From Rhinopomastus cyanomelas (taxonomy: Eukaryota; Chordata; Aves; Bucerotiformes; Rhinopomastidae): a DNA stretch of 64,000 nucleotides. The stretch lies in contig VXBP01010397.1 of the NCBI GenBank assembly GCA_013400115.1, forward strand, positions 124,441-188,440, written 5' to 3'. The notes beneath the pieces are model-generated. The model ran no database searches and had not been told where the DNA came from. It worked only from the letters and a program-made list of their open reading frames with translations. This document shows, piece by piece, positions 47,726 through 60,800 of this stretch; position 1 is the stretch's first letter; every line of letters begins with the position of its first letter. The position numbers and the translations under genes were made by a program.

Positions 47726-49633
47726 TCAACAAATCCCTTTCCTGTGCTCCAGAAATGAAGGGGTATTCCATTAGCCTTTGCATTGCCCAGCAACCCAGCT
47801 CCATTAGGAAAAAATGTTAATTAAAAGGATCGTTGCGCATCTAGTTCAGACGTGAAGCTGCAGTGCCTCCGTCAGCCGCTCAGCCGGCTCTCTCACGAGT
47901 GTGTTATTCTACTTCCCTGCTAGGACACTGCTGATTCTCTAGCCTGAAGACATTCATCCAGGTCTGGTTTCTACTGTCCTTGGGAAATATTCAGGTTTCC
48001 CCTGCAGAGCAAAGGGAAAACATAGCCCACAGGCAAGGGAGAAATGAAATATCCTGCCCTACATCCTTTCCTGGATGTGAAGACCTTGAAGGCCTTTTGC
48101 TGCTGGGAACACGCAGGGGGAATTACATCTCTTGTCATATTGGATTTGGGTCAGAATAACAGCAAGCATGTGATTCTTCCAGAGACTCCAGGAAATTGCG
48201 TCCAGTGGCGTTGAACACGAGGAAGGCGCGCAGACCTCTGAGCCAGGAATTGTGGCATTTCAGCAGAAGGATTTGGTGCGTGAAGAAAGGAGCAGACGCT
48301 CACAAATACATCCCAGACAATGCAAATCCTGTATCTTAGCTGTCCCTAACCCAGGGCAGGAGAAAATAAGCAGAGCATTGTGTCACTTAGAGGAACTAGC
48401 CCATTTCCAGTACATGGGAATCTGACTCGATTTTGTATATTGTAGTTAGGCTCCTGTTTCACAGAGAGAATCCTGAAATCATTACAGCTGGATGACCAAG
48501 GGGCATGACACAAGGGCAGAGGACAAGCAGAGCGTATGTGAGCAAGGCAAGCTGGAGCCATGGTTCATGCAATGCTGTTTGGAATACATCAGATTCCTGT
48601 AAGGTAGATGATGTGCAGCGTGACAGAAAATGAACGTGTGAGTTCTACCACCTCTTTGAGCAGCCAGATATATGTAGCCAACACAGAGCATAATTGTGTT
48701 GAGCCAGCTCTGGAGTAAACGGTGAGATGTCTTGGGTTCTTCTGGAATCAGAGAGTGGAAGTGGGCTCACTTCTCTGTATGTGTGAAGTACATGTCATCA
48801 CGATACCGCTAGATTTTTCCACTGCCTGACTTCAGCCTCAACCTTTTATTATATTTGAGCCACAACTGGGAAAAGTTTCAGAGCAAAAGACAGGTTGATG
48901 TCTTTTGTGTGTCTCAGATTCTCTTTCCAAAACACTTAAATGAACAAAGCCCTCTTCCAAGGATTAAGTCCCAAGAAGGTGGAGAAAGCCAAACATGTCT
49001 TTTAAAAAGCTTTCTGTAAGGAAACTAGAAAATTGTTAATGGTTCAGAATATTTTGGTTTTTGTTTACCTGGACATTCATACTAATCAGAGGGAATAATT
49101 CATCATACATTTAAACTCATGGAAAATTCTTTGGTGTAAGTAAGCAGTAAGTGATAACATGCTATCTGTGGCTTCTTCAATTTTCAGTTAATGTCTCTGC
49201 AGTTCATTGTCGGGTATCTCCCTTGTCCCTAGGCAGAAAAAGCACACGTGTCCAGAGGCTGAAAAGGCAGGCTGTCTGATTTCAGTTGAGGATACAACTG
49301 AAGAATGGGCCCAAGGGACTTCCTCACAGCAGATTTAACTAAGAGGCTGGGATTTGAAGCTATTTGTCCTGTTTCCAGACTGTCAATCTCACCAACAAAC
49401 AGCTCTCTCTCTCCCAAGACCCAGGAACATAATTATTATCAAGGCTCAAATTATCATGTGTCAATAGAGCCATGGTGACGAGCCACATGAACACTGCTAG
49501 GATGAGGGAAATTAGGACTGGAGCAGACCTCAGGAGGTCACTATAGCCAGCATTCTTCAGTCTGTGGTCCATGTTCTTGTAGGCATGAGGCAGTAGCCGG
49601 GAAAATTTACACCAGCTTAATTTTCCAGCACGT

Positions 49634-49908
49634 ACAGAATCACAGAATCATTAGGGTTTGGAAGAGACCTCGAAAGATGATCCAGTCCAATCTCCCCACC
49701 ACAGCAGGACCACCTAGACCGAGTCACACAGCAACACATCCAGGCGGGTCTTAAAAGTCTCCAGTGAAGGAGAGTCCACAGCTCCCCTGGGCAGCCTGTT
49801 CCAGTGCTCTGTCACCCTCACTGTGAAGTTCTTTCTCATATTTATATGGACTTTCCTATGCTCCGGCTTACACCCATTGTCCCTTTTCCTGTCACTAGAT
49901 GACATTGC
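49634..49908 (-). mobile_element. CR1 LINE, 3' end (LCDLI subgroup)
   Basis: Antisense CR1 starting ACAGAATCACAGAATCATTA (tail), then GGAAGAGACCTCGAAAGATG. The minus strand 49905-49714 encodes NGCKPEHRKVHINMRKNFTV, then RVTEHWNRLPRGAVDSPSLE and LDVLLCDSV. Compared with relatives one phenylalanine codon is missing in KN(F)FTV, an in-frame 3-bp loss near 49830. It is truncated at 49908. Confidence 0.93.
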
Positions 49909-50107
49909 CTAGATGACACGTGGAAACCAGCAAGGAAGTTAGAGAGGTGGGGGGAGGGATGATGACAGTAACAAGCTTCAGTTTGCAGAAGGTTGGAAGT
50001 GCAACCTATTCCAGAAGCTTTCTACTAGGTGAGCTATATTGTCTCCCAGACCAGAAAGGTGAAGTCATCCTTGGATAAATTGAGAGGGGAGCTGCAAGTG
50101 CTGAGGA

Positions 50108-50420
50108 ACACCAGTTGAGTCCAATCCCTTGGCCTAAAGCAAGATTCAGTTCTACTAACTCGTTTCTGCTAAATATATTTCTAATTTCTTCTTTAAAATT
50201 TCTAACAACACTGATTCCACCCCTTCCCTAGGCAATGTATTCCAGCATTTAACTATTTTGACCATGAGAAAGTGTTTCCTGATCTCTAACATGACTCTCT
50301 GTGTGATTTAATCCCATTACTTCTTGACCAAACCATAGGAGACCTAGGAAGTAATTTATTCCCTTCCTTAGCCCCAGGCAGTACAAGGTAAAACATGCTA
50401 GAGCAAACCTCATTAAGCAG
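50108..50420 (-). mobile_element. very old CR1/L3-like LINE relic
   Basis: On the plus strand GTTGAGTCCAATCCCTTGGC, CTAAAGCAAGATTCAG, CTTCCCTAGGCAATGTATTC, CAGCATTTAACTATTTTGAC and TTAATCCCATTACTTCTTGA follow in order the antisense C-terminal coding region of old CR1/L3 elements (tagtccaa, aaagcaggattca, ccctaggcaatgtattccagtgcttaac, gcccattacttcttgtcc). No frame survives. It is clearly older than the other CR1 copies. Confidence 0.6.
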
Positions 50421-53400
50421 TACGCGGTGTAGGGAAGCTCCAGGAAAACTGTTGATGTTGGGAACACAAAACAACATCCTTCTCCTCCTCAGCAAAGAAA
50501 ATGTACTTGGATCATGACAAAGACAGGTGAGCTGCAAGTCCCAAGACAACCTTGACCTATTCCCTGAAGTCTTTCTTAGGAAAAACCAAAACCACCACAG
50601 AAAATATTTATTTTCCACAAAATGGCCTGTATTTTTTAAAAAAAGTACTGAAATGAAGATGTAGCCAGGAAGATCCCACTGTCTCTAACGTTCTCTTATT
50701 CCTTTGCTGTGCCAAGGAATCAGAACTAGTTTAAAAAAAACTTAAGAAAGGAACCTGTGTGAGCAGCTGTTAAAAGAAGGTCAAACACTTTTATTTATTT
50801 ATTTTTATGCAGGGGAACATTGATGAGAAGAGACAACAACAAAGAATTGCTTTTGGAGCAGTCCAAAAGCTCCCTGCTGACATGGTGGCCCCACCCTCCC
50901 CTCGCCCGAGCACAAGGACTCTTTTCAAAAAGAATCACCTGGCCCATAAAATTCCAATTTATGGTAATGTAAGAAAATAAATGACCAACTCCAGCCAGTG
51001 CTTAGGAAAGGCAGGATTAAGCACCACCAATTAAAAAAGAACATGTTTCCTTGTCACTCAGCTTCGCAGGTGGCATTTCCTCCAATCCTCCCAGTTTTGT
51101 GGCTCTACTATCCGGAGCCTTCCAGAGATTAAACTGGCACATTTCCAGGTTCTGAAAACCCTGTGCAGGCCAGGGGAAGGACAAGAGGAAATTAAGTGGC
51201 TTCTTTCTTTTCACCTTTGTTTTCTCAGTTATCTCCAGCAAGCCCTCAGAGCACCCACGCTGAGACGAGGGTATATCGAGAGGCTCAGGTACGCACTTGA
51301 CCCAGGAACATTTCACATTTTCTATTAAATTGACTCATTTTTAGCTTCTGTGATTTTTAGCTGCTTCTTCAGTGATCTGGGATTTGTCTAGGGTTTAAAA
51401 AAAAAAAGGGGAGGGGGGTTTTTTAGGGCCCCTTACTGAATAAAGATATTGCCTGAGACTTAATTATAAATGCAGTGTTCTAATTTAGATAGGCAAGGCT
51501 GCTGGATTCAGCTGGGAGATGGTTCAGAAGTCAGGGACAAACAGTTGGGCTTTGCAGGGCAGAAGAACAGCAAGTATGGGAACTTCACAAGCCCTCCAGC
51601 CCTCCTGGGGCCACATGTCTCCTACTAACAAGCACATTATCCTTTTCTCATACAGAGCAAAGCTCCACTGGAGAGCAAGCTGGATTCTTTATTCCCTTTC
51701 ATCCTTTGGGGAGGGCAGAAGCTTACTCTTGAAATGGCAAGAAACCCTCTCCTTCTTTCTCTTATGAAACAATCTCTTCCCAGCGTTCTATCATTTTATT
51801 CCTGCGTTAACCTCAATGTACGGAGATAGGCTGCAAGCCCGGTCATGAAACAGAACCTTTGGCTACAAGCACTCACTCAAGGCAGTGGCACCATGGATGA
51901 CCCGTGAGCAAGTCCAGGAGGAGTTTCTGGCTGTGCCCATAGAGTTTTATATGAGATGATGATACTTAGCCTGTTGACAGGTGCACCCCCGGGGTAATCT
52001 CCATGCTTCATCCAAACCTTCAAGGCACAGGGAATTACATCGCACCTTGTCATATTAGCAGAGAGATGACTTCACTAGCAAGAAACCCCGAGAGAGACCC
52101 TGTACTGAAACACAGAGGGCAGGAGCTAGGCTGCTTTGGCCTTATATGGGAATGACAATAGCACCCCACAAGGCAAAGTGTCCAGTATCTATGTCCTCCT
52201 TACCCTTCCCAGCCCATTCTCAACCTCAGACACCTACTCCTGCACCGCCAAACAACACCTGTCACCACCTCAAAGCCCAGGAGCTTGTTCATCGGCCCAT
52301 GTTGTGTCCTAACTGCTCCTGGCACAGGCTGCACCCACCTGGATTTCAGATCACACATTATACAGCTCCCAGGAAGGGCAAGGTTGGTTCGTTGGGGGAG
52401 CAGAAGGCTGTCACAACAGGGAAGGGTGCAGTCAGTGCTGCTTAGTGCTGCCGTGACTGGAGGGACAGAGGAAACACGCGGGCTTCTCCCAGGTTAGAAA
52501 GACCAGAGAATGCTAATGACGCGTGACGGATAGCGTGCTCCAGCCAAAGCTCTGCCCAGCCATAGCAGCACCCCGACATCAAGTTTCCATTACGGTTTTG
52601 ACGCTGTTTCCAAGTGCAATTGTCTTTTCCTGCGGAAGAAGTTTTTCCTGGGGAGAAGTGTTAACATATATTTTCACTTCCACTTGGAATCTCTGTGGGT
52701 TTTTCTGAAAACTGGAGACCTGAAGGAAGGTGTTTGTTTGCTTGCTTGCTTATTAACTCTCTTCTGTATGTGTTTGGTTGTTTTTCCCTGAGGAACGTGT
52801 TTCTCTTCCCTCCTCTTTCATCTCCTGATTCCAATCACCTGCATTTTCTGAGGCATTATTTAAAAATACCGGACGCCCAACTTATCCTGTCCAAACTGAG
52901 TCTATCTTCCAACTCTACAAATGCCCATAACTTTTTGAAAACCCAGTTTTTGAGTTCTCTCCATAATGGAAAGAGCCAAAATCTCAAGTAACTTCAGGAA
53001 ACGTTGGTCGTCATCTTTCTGTAGTAAAGACAGCAATCTGAGAGTCGAAACATAAAAGAGGGCAATCTGAGATTTGAAACGAAGGGAAAAGTCATCCTTT
53101 GAAAAAAAAAATAACAAAAACAACAAAAACTTGAGAGATGCTGGTATATTTGTTCCTAAAAAAACTTCTCTAGCAAAACATTGGGCTTCCCAACAAGCAG
53201 CTTTGTGAGCAAACTTTATAGTATGACATCAGTGAACAGATGGCAGGCAAAGCTGCTGGCAGGGTGACGAGAAAGCTGGCCACTTATAATGGAAAATGTC
53301 CTGATAAAATGGAATGCACTTATTTTATCCCATGGTGATGCTTATAAGACTCCTTTCCTGAGGCTTCTTTGAGGATCTTTTCATCATTATTGCATTATTG

Positions 53401-56400
53401 TTAATAATACTGCGTATAGAGAGAGAAATGCGCACAGCAAATGACATTTTAAATGCCCCAGAGGAAAAGGGAAAGGTTTTCAGCACTGGTAGAGTTGATT
53501 GCATTGTGATGATTTGTTACAAGCTTTACAGCTACAATCCACTACGGTGTGGACATTTCTCCCAATAGGGTTAGTTGTGTAATAACAATAACGGGTAGGA
53601 CTTCACCCTATAAGGGAGGACACCGGAGTGTAAAGGCACGCACAAACGCTGCCAAGTTTCTGTACCTTGAGAATCTCTGAATGCTGATGTGCCTCAAGTC
53701 TTTCAAAGGCAGACGTTCTTCTGGATGCGGTTCAGGATGGGTCCGTTGTGTAACTGCTAGGGAACAAAGCTGGGCCTTTAAAAAAAAAATTGTACTCTTG
53801 AAAAGCAGTTTATGTCTTCAAAAGCCAAACCCAGGTGTTGCAAGAACTATTAATAGAAGTAAAATTAATCCTAATATTATTTTCTATAAACTTCCAGGGA
53901 TGGGGAAGGACAAAGCTGGGCAGGAACAGATTCCACTTACAGATAACCATAGAAATTCTGTACTAATGTAGGAACAGGAGGAAAGATAGGATGAGCTGAG
54001 GGTGGGACTCCTCAACCAACCCACCACATTGCCAAGGCACTGCAGTCCTCCAAGTTCCCTTCCGTTTGCCTTAATTCCAGGAGCTCAAAACTAACTATGC
54101 CTTCCTGAGCCTAAAACCTCTTACAAAATTATTTTACTTTGGTAAGACAGGATGAAGACATGTGGCTTGGATCAATCCCAAAACATTCCCTTCATACAGA
54201 GCCCCACCAAACCAGGAGAGGAAAAAAACAATGAGGCTTAAGATCGTTTAAAAGCAAATAAAGCAGGGGAGCTATTAATAATAATATTTGAAGGATTATA
54301 ATCAGACCCTATCAGCCCTTAATCTCCCAGTTGATTTAGGAGGAGCTGTATCATTACTGCCACTGTACAAACAGTGAAACTGAGGTGGAGGGAGATCAAC
54401 CAACCAACCAACCTATGGTGGCTTCACCAGACACTGGGAGAGCTAAGAAATTCTAGCTGCTCAGTCTTTAGCAGTGACATAATGGTAAATGGATGGACAA
54501 TATCCATCACAATAAAAATCTGACAGAATAAGATTGTCCCAGGACAAAAGGTAGGAGACAAAAAGGTTGCTATTTTTCAGGAAAAAAAACCCACCAGACA
54601 CCCTTTCTGATGTATTTAGCAGTAAAGGATGGAGAAGGCAGCTATGAGCCCATGCTACTCATTCATGACCAACAGGCAGTGACCTTCTGATGTGTTACAG
54701 GAACACAGCTAAACAAGCAACCTGGTGTTCCAGCACCCCCCCAGGGCAGATTCCTTGGTGGAAAGGATCTATTTTCAGCATTACCATATCCAGGTCTGGA
54801 AGTCATTACATTCCACCTATTCCTACAGTGAGCCCTCATGAGTCTATCTAAACTCTTTATCTTACCCTGAACAACACAGCCGAGAGCAGCTGTGCTGGAG
54901 AGGACTTGTTTTCTCATAGAATCTTGGACTAACACCTTTTTGGGCACCAAAGACCAGCTAGTGACTGAACCTTGCTTGGATACTGAATTCACCAACTCCA
55001 TCCCAGGCCACGCCTGAAATCCAGCACATCACCATTTTACATTGCTTCCTGCTTCCTCCCTCTTTTCATGATTCTGAGATGTCCTCAATTTACCTGCAGA
55101 TACATTAAGAAAGCTCTCATCTTTTGGGCAAAATTTCAACTTGGAAAAGCCACAGGAACTATAAACTATACTTCAGCAAATTGCCTTAAGCTCTCCAGCT
55201 CACTGTGGTTTGATATCTTGCCTAGTGGACCATTCCTAGCCCTTAAATTATCCACTTTTTTTTTTATTTCCTTCCATCTGCAGCATTTTCTGTTCCATCT
55301 CCTCTATACAGATCCACTGCCCTGGGACAATAGTTGTGACAACAAAAACTCATTGCAACAGTCTGTTCAATTTCAGGCTCCACTGTGGTCAGTTCCCTGC
55401 TGAACATGGTGGAGAAATGTGGACATGGGCACTGACTTCTCTCTCTCTCCCACTGAGGATCCAACATCCTGTCCTCACATCATCCATTTTGGAACTGCCA
55501 CTGTTTCTGCCAAAAAAGCTTCATTTTACAAAAGAGGAATGAGAAAAAATTAAAAAAGGAAGACAAGAAAAGAAGATTTTTATTTTTTTTTAAAGGACAG
55601 CCAAGATAATTCCTTTTGGATGTTTTGATCTTTTAAAATAATTTGTTCTTGAAGAAATTATATTCTGGTGGCCCTCTGGAGGAGAGTGCCTACTGGAACA
55701 AAATCCTGTCACTACAGGAGTGAAGAAGGTGCAAGATAATATTATTCTTTTCAGACTCTAAGGACAAAAGAACTGTTGAAAGAGAAAACCCTACTAAGAG
55801 GCGATTAACCCTCTTTGAGGTTTATTGCAGTGCTTTTACTTTCTCTCAGATACAGGGAGACGTATAGGTGATACAAAACAGATTCAGGTGAAAGAAATCA
55901 CCTGAAAATCAATGAGTTTTCAGCCACCAAAAATCACTTTCCCAGAAATTTCCTGCTTTTATTGCCACTGCCAAAAGTCATGTCAGCATCTCAGGGCACT
56001 GCAGTAAATTCACCTCTGTCCTCCTCTTGCTCAGTTCTACCTCCAAACATTCCACGTTCCCATCTCAAATCTCATTTGTGCATCATTAAAATTCAGTTAG
56101 TGGTCCTTTAGTAGCACATTCACCTTCTCCTATCTCCTTTTTCTTGGGATGGAGACACAGCTTTAGTGCTCAGTAAACAAAGCCTACAACTTTAAAAAGC
56201 CAACCAAGGCCACAAGTTCCACTTAGTCTGCCAAGGCATTCCCAGTCTGAGCCCTCCTTAGTTGTGCCAGTGTTAGGGATCTGCTCTGGCACGCAATGAA
56301 GTGGCCTTGAGATGCATCATCCTGAGAATCAAAGTCACCCTTAACACCAGAGCTTTCACAGAATAATCCCAGGTTCACATGAGAGCTAATGAGAGGAGAT

Positions 56401-57420
56401 TAGACCTTTTGGTTTTGTTTCCTTGAATTTAGCTTTGCTTCCAACTCATGGTTTTCAGTCTGTACCCAGCTAAAGCTAGACTTCTATTTTCTCTACAGCT
56501 GTTTGCATTTCTCCAGTCTAGTGGGGACTTTCCTGTTACCATTTTCCTAGTTTGTTTGTTTTCAGAGTAGAAGGTATCAAACTGTAAAATTCCATTTTGT
56601 CTATAGGAAGCTCAAGACCTTTCATATTCAGCTGGTTTCTAGAGTAGAGACAGACTTTACACTCATTTTTCCATCTGAAGTGACTACATGAAGATTTGTC
56701 CCTGTAGCTGACCTGGATTTGACCTCCACTGCAATGACAACATACAAGAAGGATGGACTTAAATACCAATTGCTAAACACTCTAATTTTTCGTCTTTGCT
56801 GAACAACTTAAATGAAGTTCTGTTTAACAAAGAGAGGGTGCAATAAATTTTGCTGCGGTTTCGGTGTCCATAGGCACGCACGCTCTGTTAAAAGCAGTTA
56901 TGCTCAGATTGTCTCATTTGGTATCGTTTCACAGCATTGGAGTAGCTTTAATCAATATCCTGATCCTTTTGAGAGTAAGTTACTGATTTGCAACAAATTT
57001 AAGAAGGTTCATTCAGAAAATGAAATTAACTCTAAAGGTCCATTTTTGCCAGATCTTCAGCTACTGCTCCAGTACTCTGAACAGCATCAGCTGCAACAAT
57101 AGAAGAAACAGAGCAGTGGTTGCGATCGTGTTACTGTGACAACTGAGCCAGTAACTAAAAGTTCAGAAATTAGTGTAAAATGATGCCACTAGACTATGAA
57201 ATTCAACTGTTCTGCTGTTGACATTTTCCTGCCATTTTGATCTAAAAAGAATCAAAATTCCTTTAGCCATTTAGACTGCACTTCAAACACAGTCCTGTTT
57301 TCATTTCAGTGTTGATGATGCATGTACTTGCAATATTCTCCATGCATGTTTCTTGTCAATAACATTTAAAAAAGCAAAACAACTTATAGATTTCCTCTCT
57401 TAGAAAACATTGTATATACA
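50421..57420. other. non-coding tract, no gene recognised
   Basis: Mostly unique-looking. It contains a 29-bp spaced duplication of CAATCTGAGA near 53034 and 53063, a MIR-like relic at 54340, and A- and T-rich runs. Frames up to 112 codons (54663-55001 minus, 55068-55403 plus) are unassigned. Confidence 0.5.
54340..54475 (-). repeat. probable ancient MIR-like relic
   Basis: GCTGTATCATTACTGCCACT, GTACAAACAGTGAAACTGAG, GTGGAGGGAGATC and later GACACTGGGAGAGCTAAGAA match in order an antisense MIR-type element (tattatccccatt, ttacagatggggaaactgag, gcagagaggt, ggcagagctgggaat). A short (CAAC) run at 54397-54412 replaces part of the middle. Confidence 0.45.
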
Positions 57421-57842
57421 TCATAGAATCACTAGGGATTGGAAGGAACCTCAAAAGATCATCTAGTCCAATCCTCCTTCTACACTTACCCTTGTTATAC
57501 TTCATTACATTCCTCTCTGCCCAGCTCTCCAGCCTGTCCAGGTCTCGCTGAATGGCAGCACAGTCTGCAGGGGTGTCGGCGACACCACCCAGCTTTGTGT
57601 CGTCAGCAAACTTGCTGACAGTGCATGCCAATCCCTCATCCAAGTCATCAATGACTAGATTGAACAGGACTGGTCCCAGCACCGACCCATGGGGCACTCC
57701 ACTAGATACAGGCCTCCAACCAGACTCTGTCCCACTGACCACTACTCTCTGGCCTCTATCCTGCAGCCAGTTCATGATCCAGCTCACTACCCGATAACCT
57801 AGACCACACTGCCTCAGTGTGGCTGCGAGGATGCTGTGGAGA
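57421..57842 (-). mobile_element. CR1 LINE with reverse-transcriptase segment fused to 3' tail
   Basis: Antisense CR1. Positions 57421-57476 are a normal CR1 3' end (TCATAGAATCACTAGGGATT, then AAAAGATCATCTAGTCCAAT). From about 57477 to 57842 the minus strand encodes the reverse-transcriptase palm and thumb region. All sequence normally between the KGKC block and the 3' untranslated region, roughly a kilobase in full elements, is missing. The junction lies at about 57475-57483 in an A/G-rich stretch. The 5' truncation is at about 57842. Confidence 0.93.
57480..57842 (-). pseudogene. CR1 reverse-transcriptase fragment, FADD motif intact
   Basis: In one uninterrupted minus-strand frame the segment reads LHSILAATLRQCGLGYRVVS, then NWLQDRGQRVVVSGTESGW, SSGVPHGSVLGPVLFNLVID, SKFADDTKLGGVADTPADC and SWAERNVMKYNKGKC. 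This is the non-LTR reverse-transcriptase domain from just after motif A through motif C. Motif B has H where the family usually has Q in GVPQGS. The motif C aspartates (codons at 57599-57604) are present. The motif A aspartate would lie just upstream of LHSIL and is lost by truncation, so the fragment is inactive. It is the best-conserved coding stretch in the window: about 120 codons with no stop. Confidence 0.9.
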
Positions 57843-60800
57843 TGTTTGATTGGAAGGTTAATACAAATGGCTCTGTTCTCCAGCTAAGTTCCAGCTCCCA
57901 AAATTTGGAAGCCTAGCTTTACCAAGTTCAGTCATCTGTCAGTAATATTCTGCTTTATTCTCAGCATAACCCAGCACTGGCTGGCATAAGCTTATTTAGG
58001 CAGAGCTCGGGAACACTCTAGAAATACTCATGCCCCCTCCACCAAACCTCAGACCAGATCAAAGATCCCGATACAGGACTTTTCCACATCTGGTACCCCA
58101 AGTAACAGACAGCCACTGCATTCGGAAAGGATTTGCATAACTTGCTTGGCTGATTAACTCCCTGTCTCTTTAAATGCTGTTGTGTTATCCCTTGGCCAGG
58201 TAAATGAGCTGTGCAGCAGCCATTAAAGGCAGTCTTTGCCCAGTGGGACAGAGCTCCTTTGCTGTTTGTAAGAAGGCATTCAGTAGTGTTTCAACAAGAT
58301 CTGGTGCTCTGCCTTATTGGAGTCTACAGTGGATCACCCAAAAACCAAACAAAAACCCCTGTTTATTTTGTATCTTAAGGGGGTGCAGAAAAACCATGAT
58401 CATCTTCCCAACAGCAGTGGCCTCCTTCTCTGTGCGAGACTGCAAAACGCTTTACCACAAATAACAGCATGATCTATCGTATTTCACTTCCTTCAATTCT
58501 CCTTCTACCACTTCTGCCTAGAGCTTTTTTCCTCCTGGCTCCAGCGATACAGATGACTTCACTAGACTTGCATCCAGGCCTTATATGAGTCAGACAGGTG
58601 TTACTCGTATGTCTGCCACAAAGACACACAGAAAGGGAGAGAAATCTCCCCTTCTCCCGGGGGTGTTTTTATGCCCATTTGCACCAGGTTAGCGCTGGCA
58701 GAAACGAGAAGGCTGCGACACACTTGACCACACTCGTGTCCGCTAAGTGAATGTGTGTCTAACCTCCCACTAGAGGCTTTCCTCTTATAATTCCAGCATG
58801 GCTTGACCCAGCATTGGAAAGTTAACCTGGCTGAAATGAAGACAGAGCCCTTTTCAATTCGAATAGAGCAATCCTGCTAGCACAGTCGGTCCAGCTGGTT
58901 TTTACACAGACCATGAGTTCTCTGAGTGAGCTCCAGAAGGTCAAACCCAAGGAGTCAGGTTCACCACATCAGAGCAGATCTCTGCTGGAACTGAATGTTC
59001 GTCCAAGATGGATGTTGTGGAAGCTGCTTCTCCATTCCACTATTCTTCTCTCTTCCTCTACTAAAATAATAGACACATGCAACCACAAGTACAACAAGTG
59101 TAAGAGCTGAACTTCCAATAATTTTCTATTATCAGCTCTCAAGGTGAAACTTGGCCAACGTCTATTCTTTTCCCCTTTAAGCGATTTGGAATAAAACCGT
59201 CTGTTCCATTGTTCTCAATACTTGAAGTGTTCCTCCATCCCTCAAACAGCTTTGATGTCATCTAGCTTCACTCAAAGGGGAAAGAATGTGTTTGGGAATA
59301 ATTAACAAGCTAAAAATGACTTTGTCAGAACATTTGTGTTATTGAATTACTTGCAGCTACCAGCTTTAGAGAGCTGAGGCAGTGGTTGGGCACAATTAGA
59401 GCCCTTTCAAGGGTGGAAAAAAAAACCCCCAATCTTTTGGTGAAGCACAAAGTTAGATTTAAGAGGGGCAGGTTAATCTGATTCTATCTCAAAACTCTCA
59501 TGTAACCTCAGGCACATCATTTAGCCTTCCTCAGTTCAGCCCCTCACAAAATGCCCCTGATGAATCTTGCTTCATTATAACATAAGTAAATATTAACATT
59601 ACAACAGAGCTGTCTCTTATCCTGCATTCCTACCTCAGCCAGCATAAGAGTCCTGGATTCTGTCAGTGCCTCTGGGCACTACGTTAAAACAAATAATACT
59701 CAAGTCAGAAGTCTTTTTTCCTTCCCTCTTTATGTAGAGCATTGTTATTTTGAGGAGATGCAATAATAAAACTGCCAGCCTTTATAAGAAGGACTGTGAG
59801 CAATCAATACAAAAAAGTCAACTAACATATGGCTCTTTCTTCTGTCACTACAAAGCAGAAATAAAGACACTTCTGCTGTCCCTTTGGAAACCCAGATCAC
59901 TTTGTCTCCTGTTTCATAGGGAAAAGCAGCACATGCTATATAGAGGATTCGTTTAGAACTACTCTTTGATATGGGATAACTTCACAGAAAAGAAAAAGTT
60001 CTGGCCTTAATAAACTGCATTTCACTGCTGGATTTCCAAGCATTTGAGCTATCTCACCCCTGCAACTAAGATAGCCCTTCCATCAGCTGTGCCAGAATCT
60101 AGCCCCAGGCTCTTGTAGATTTAACCTTTTTAAGACACAGCAAAGAACACAAGATAAGATTAGATTTGGACACCCAGTTTATTCTAGGCCCCTCTTTAAA
60201 TTTATGATCTCGAGGATTAAACTGAGCAACTTTACAGACCAGAGCCTCTACGTACAAGGTCAGGCACATTAAAAAGGAAAACAGGCTTGGTAGTAAGGGA
60301 GACAGATTCTACAAGGAGGAAAAATAACCACAAAAGCAACCAACCTCTTAGCACAACCCTCAGCCAGTACAAGCCTCCAGAATGTCCATTTTCTTTTCAA
60401 GCTCCAAAATCTCCCTACCCTCTACCTCATCTCCTTTAAATCAAAGCTGAGCCGGGCAACATCTGTGCTTTGTTAACGTTATCATCGACAGCATCTGTGG
60501 TTCATTGCTCTTGTACAAACTCTCATCTTAGACTTGTCAGTATCTTACGAGATGATTTGCTAAAGACAGTCTTGTTTTAAAAGGGGGGTGAGGGGAAGGC
60601 AATGGAAGGAAGGAGAAAGAAAATGGAAAAAAGAAAGAATGTTTTTTTGTTCTATAAAGCTGCTGCAGCAGAAGGAAGGCTGTCTGTACAAAACCAGAAC
60701 AAAATCAGATTTGCCTTGGATGCCCTAAAGCATAGGTAGGCAGTTTTTGTCCTGTCACTATTGTGTTGCCAGCTTGGTCTCTGCTGTATGACTCCAAAGG

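Larger units (their letters stand above)
41167..49633. other. non-coding tract, no gene recognised
   Basis: Includes a G13 run, a C-run with an assembly gap, a short duplication and a MIR-like relic, each listed. Overlapping minus-strand frames at 42937-43314 (125 codons) and 43241-43711 (156 codons) have no recognisable domain and overlap each other in different frames, so they are not called as genes. Confidence 0.5.
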
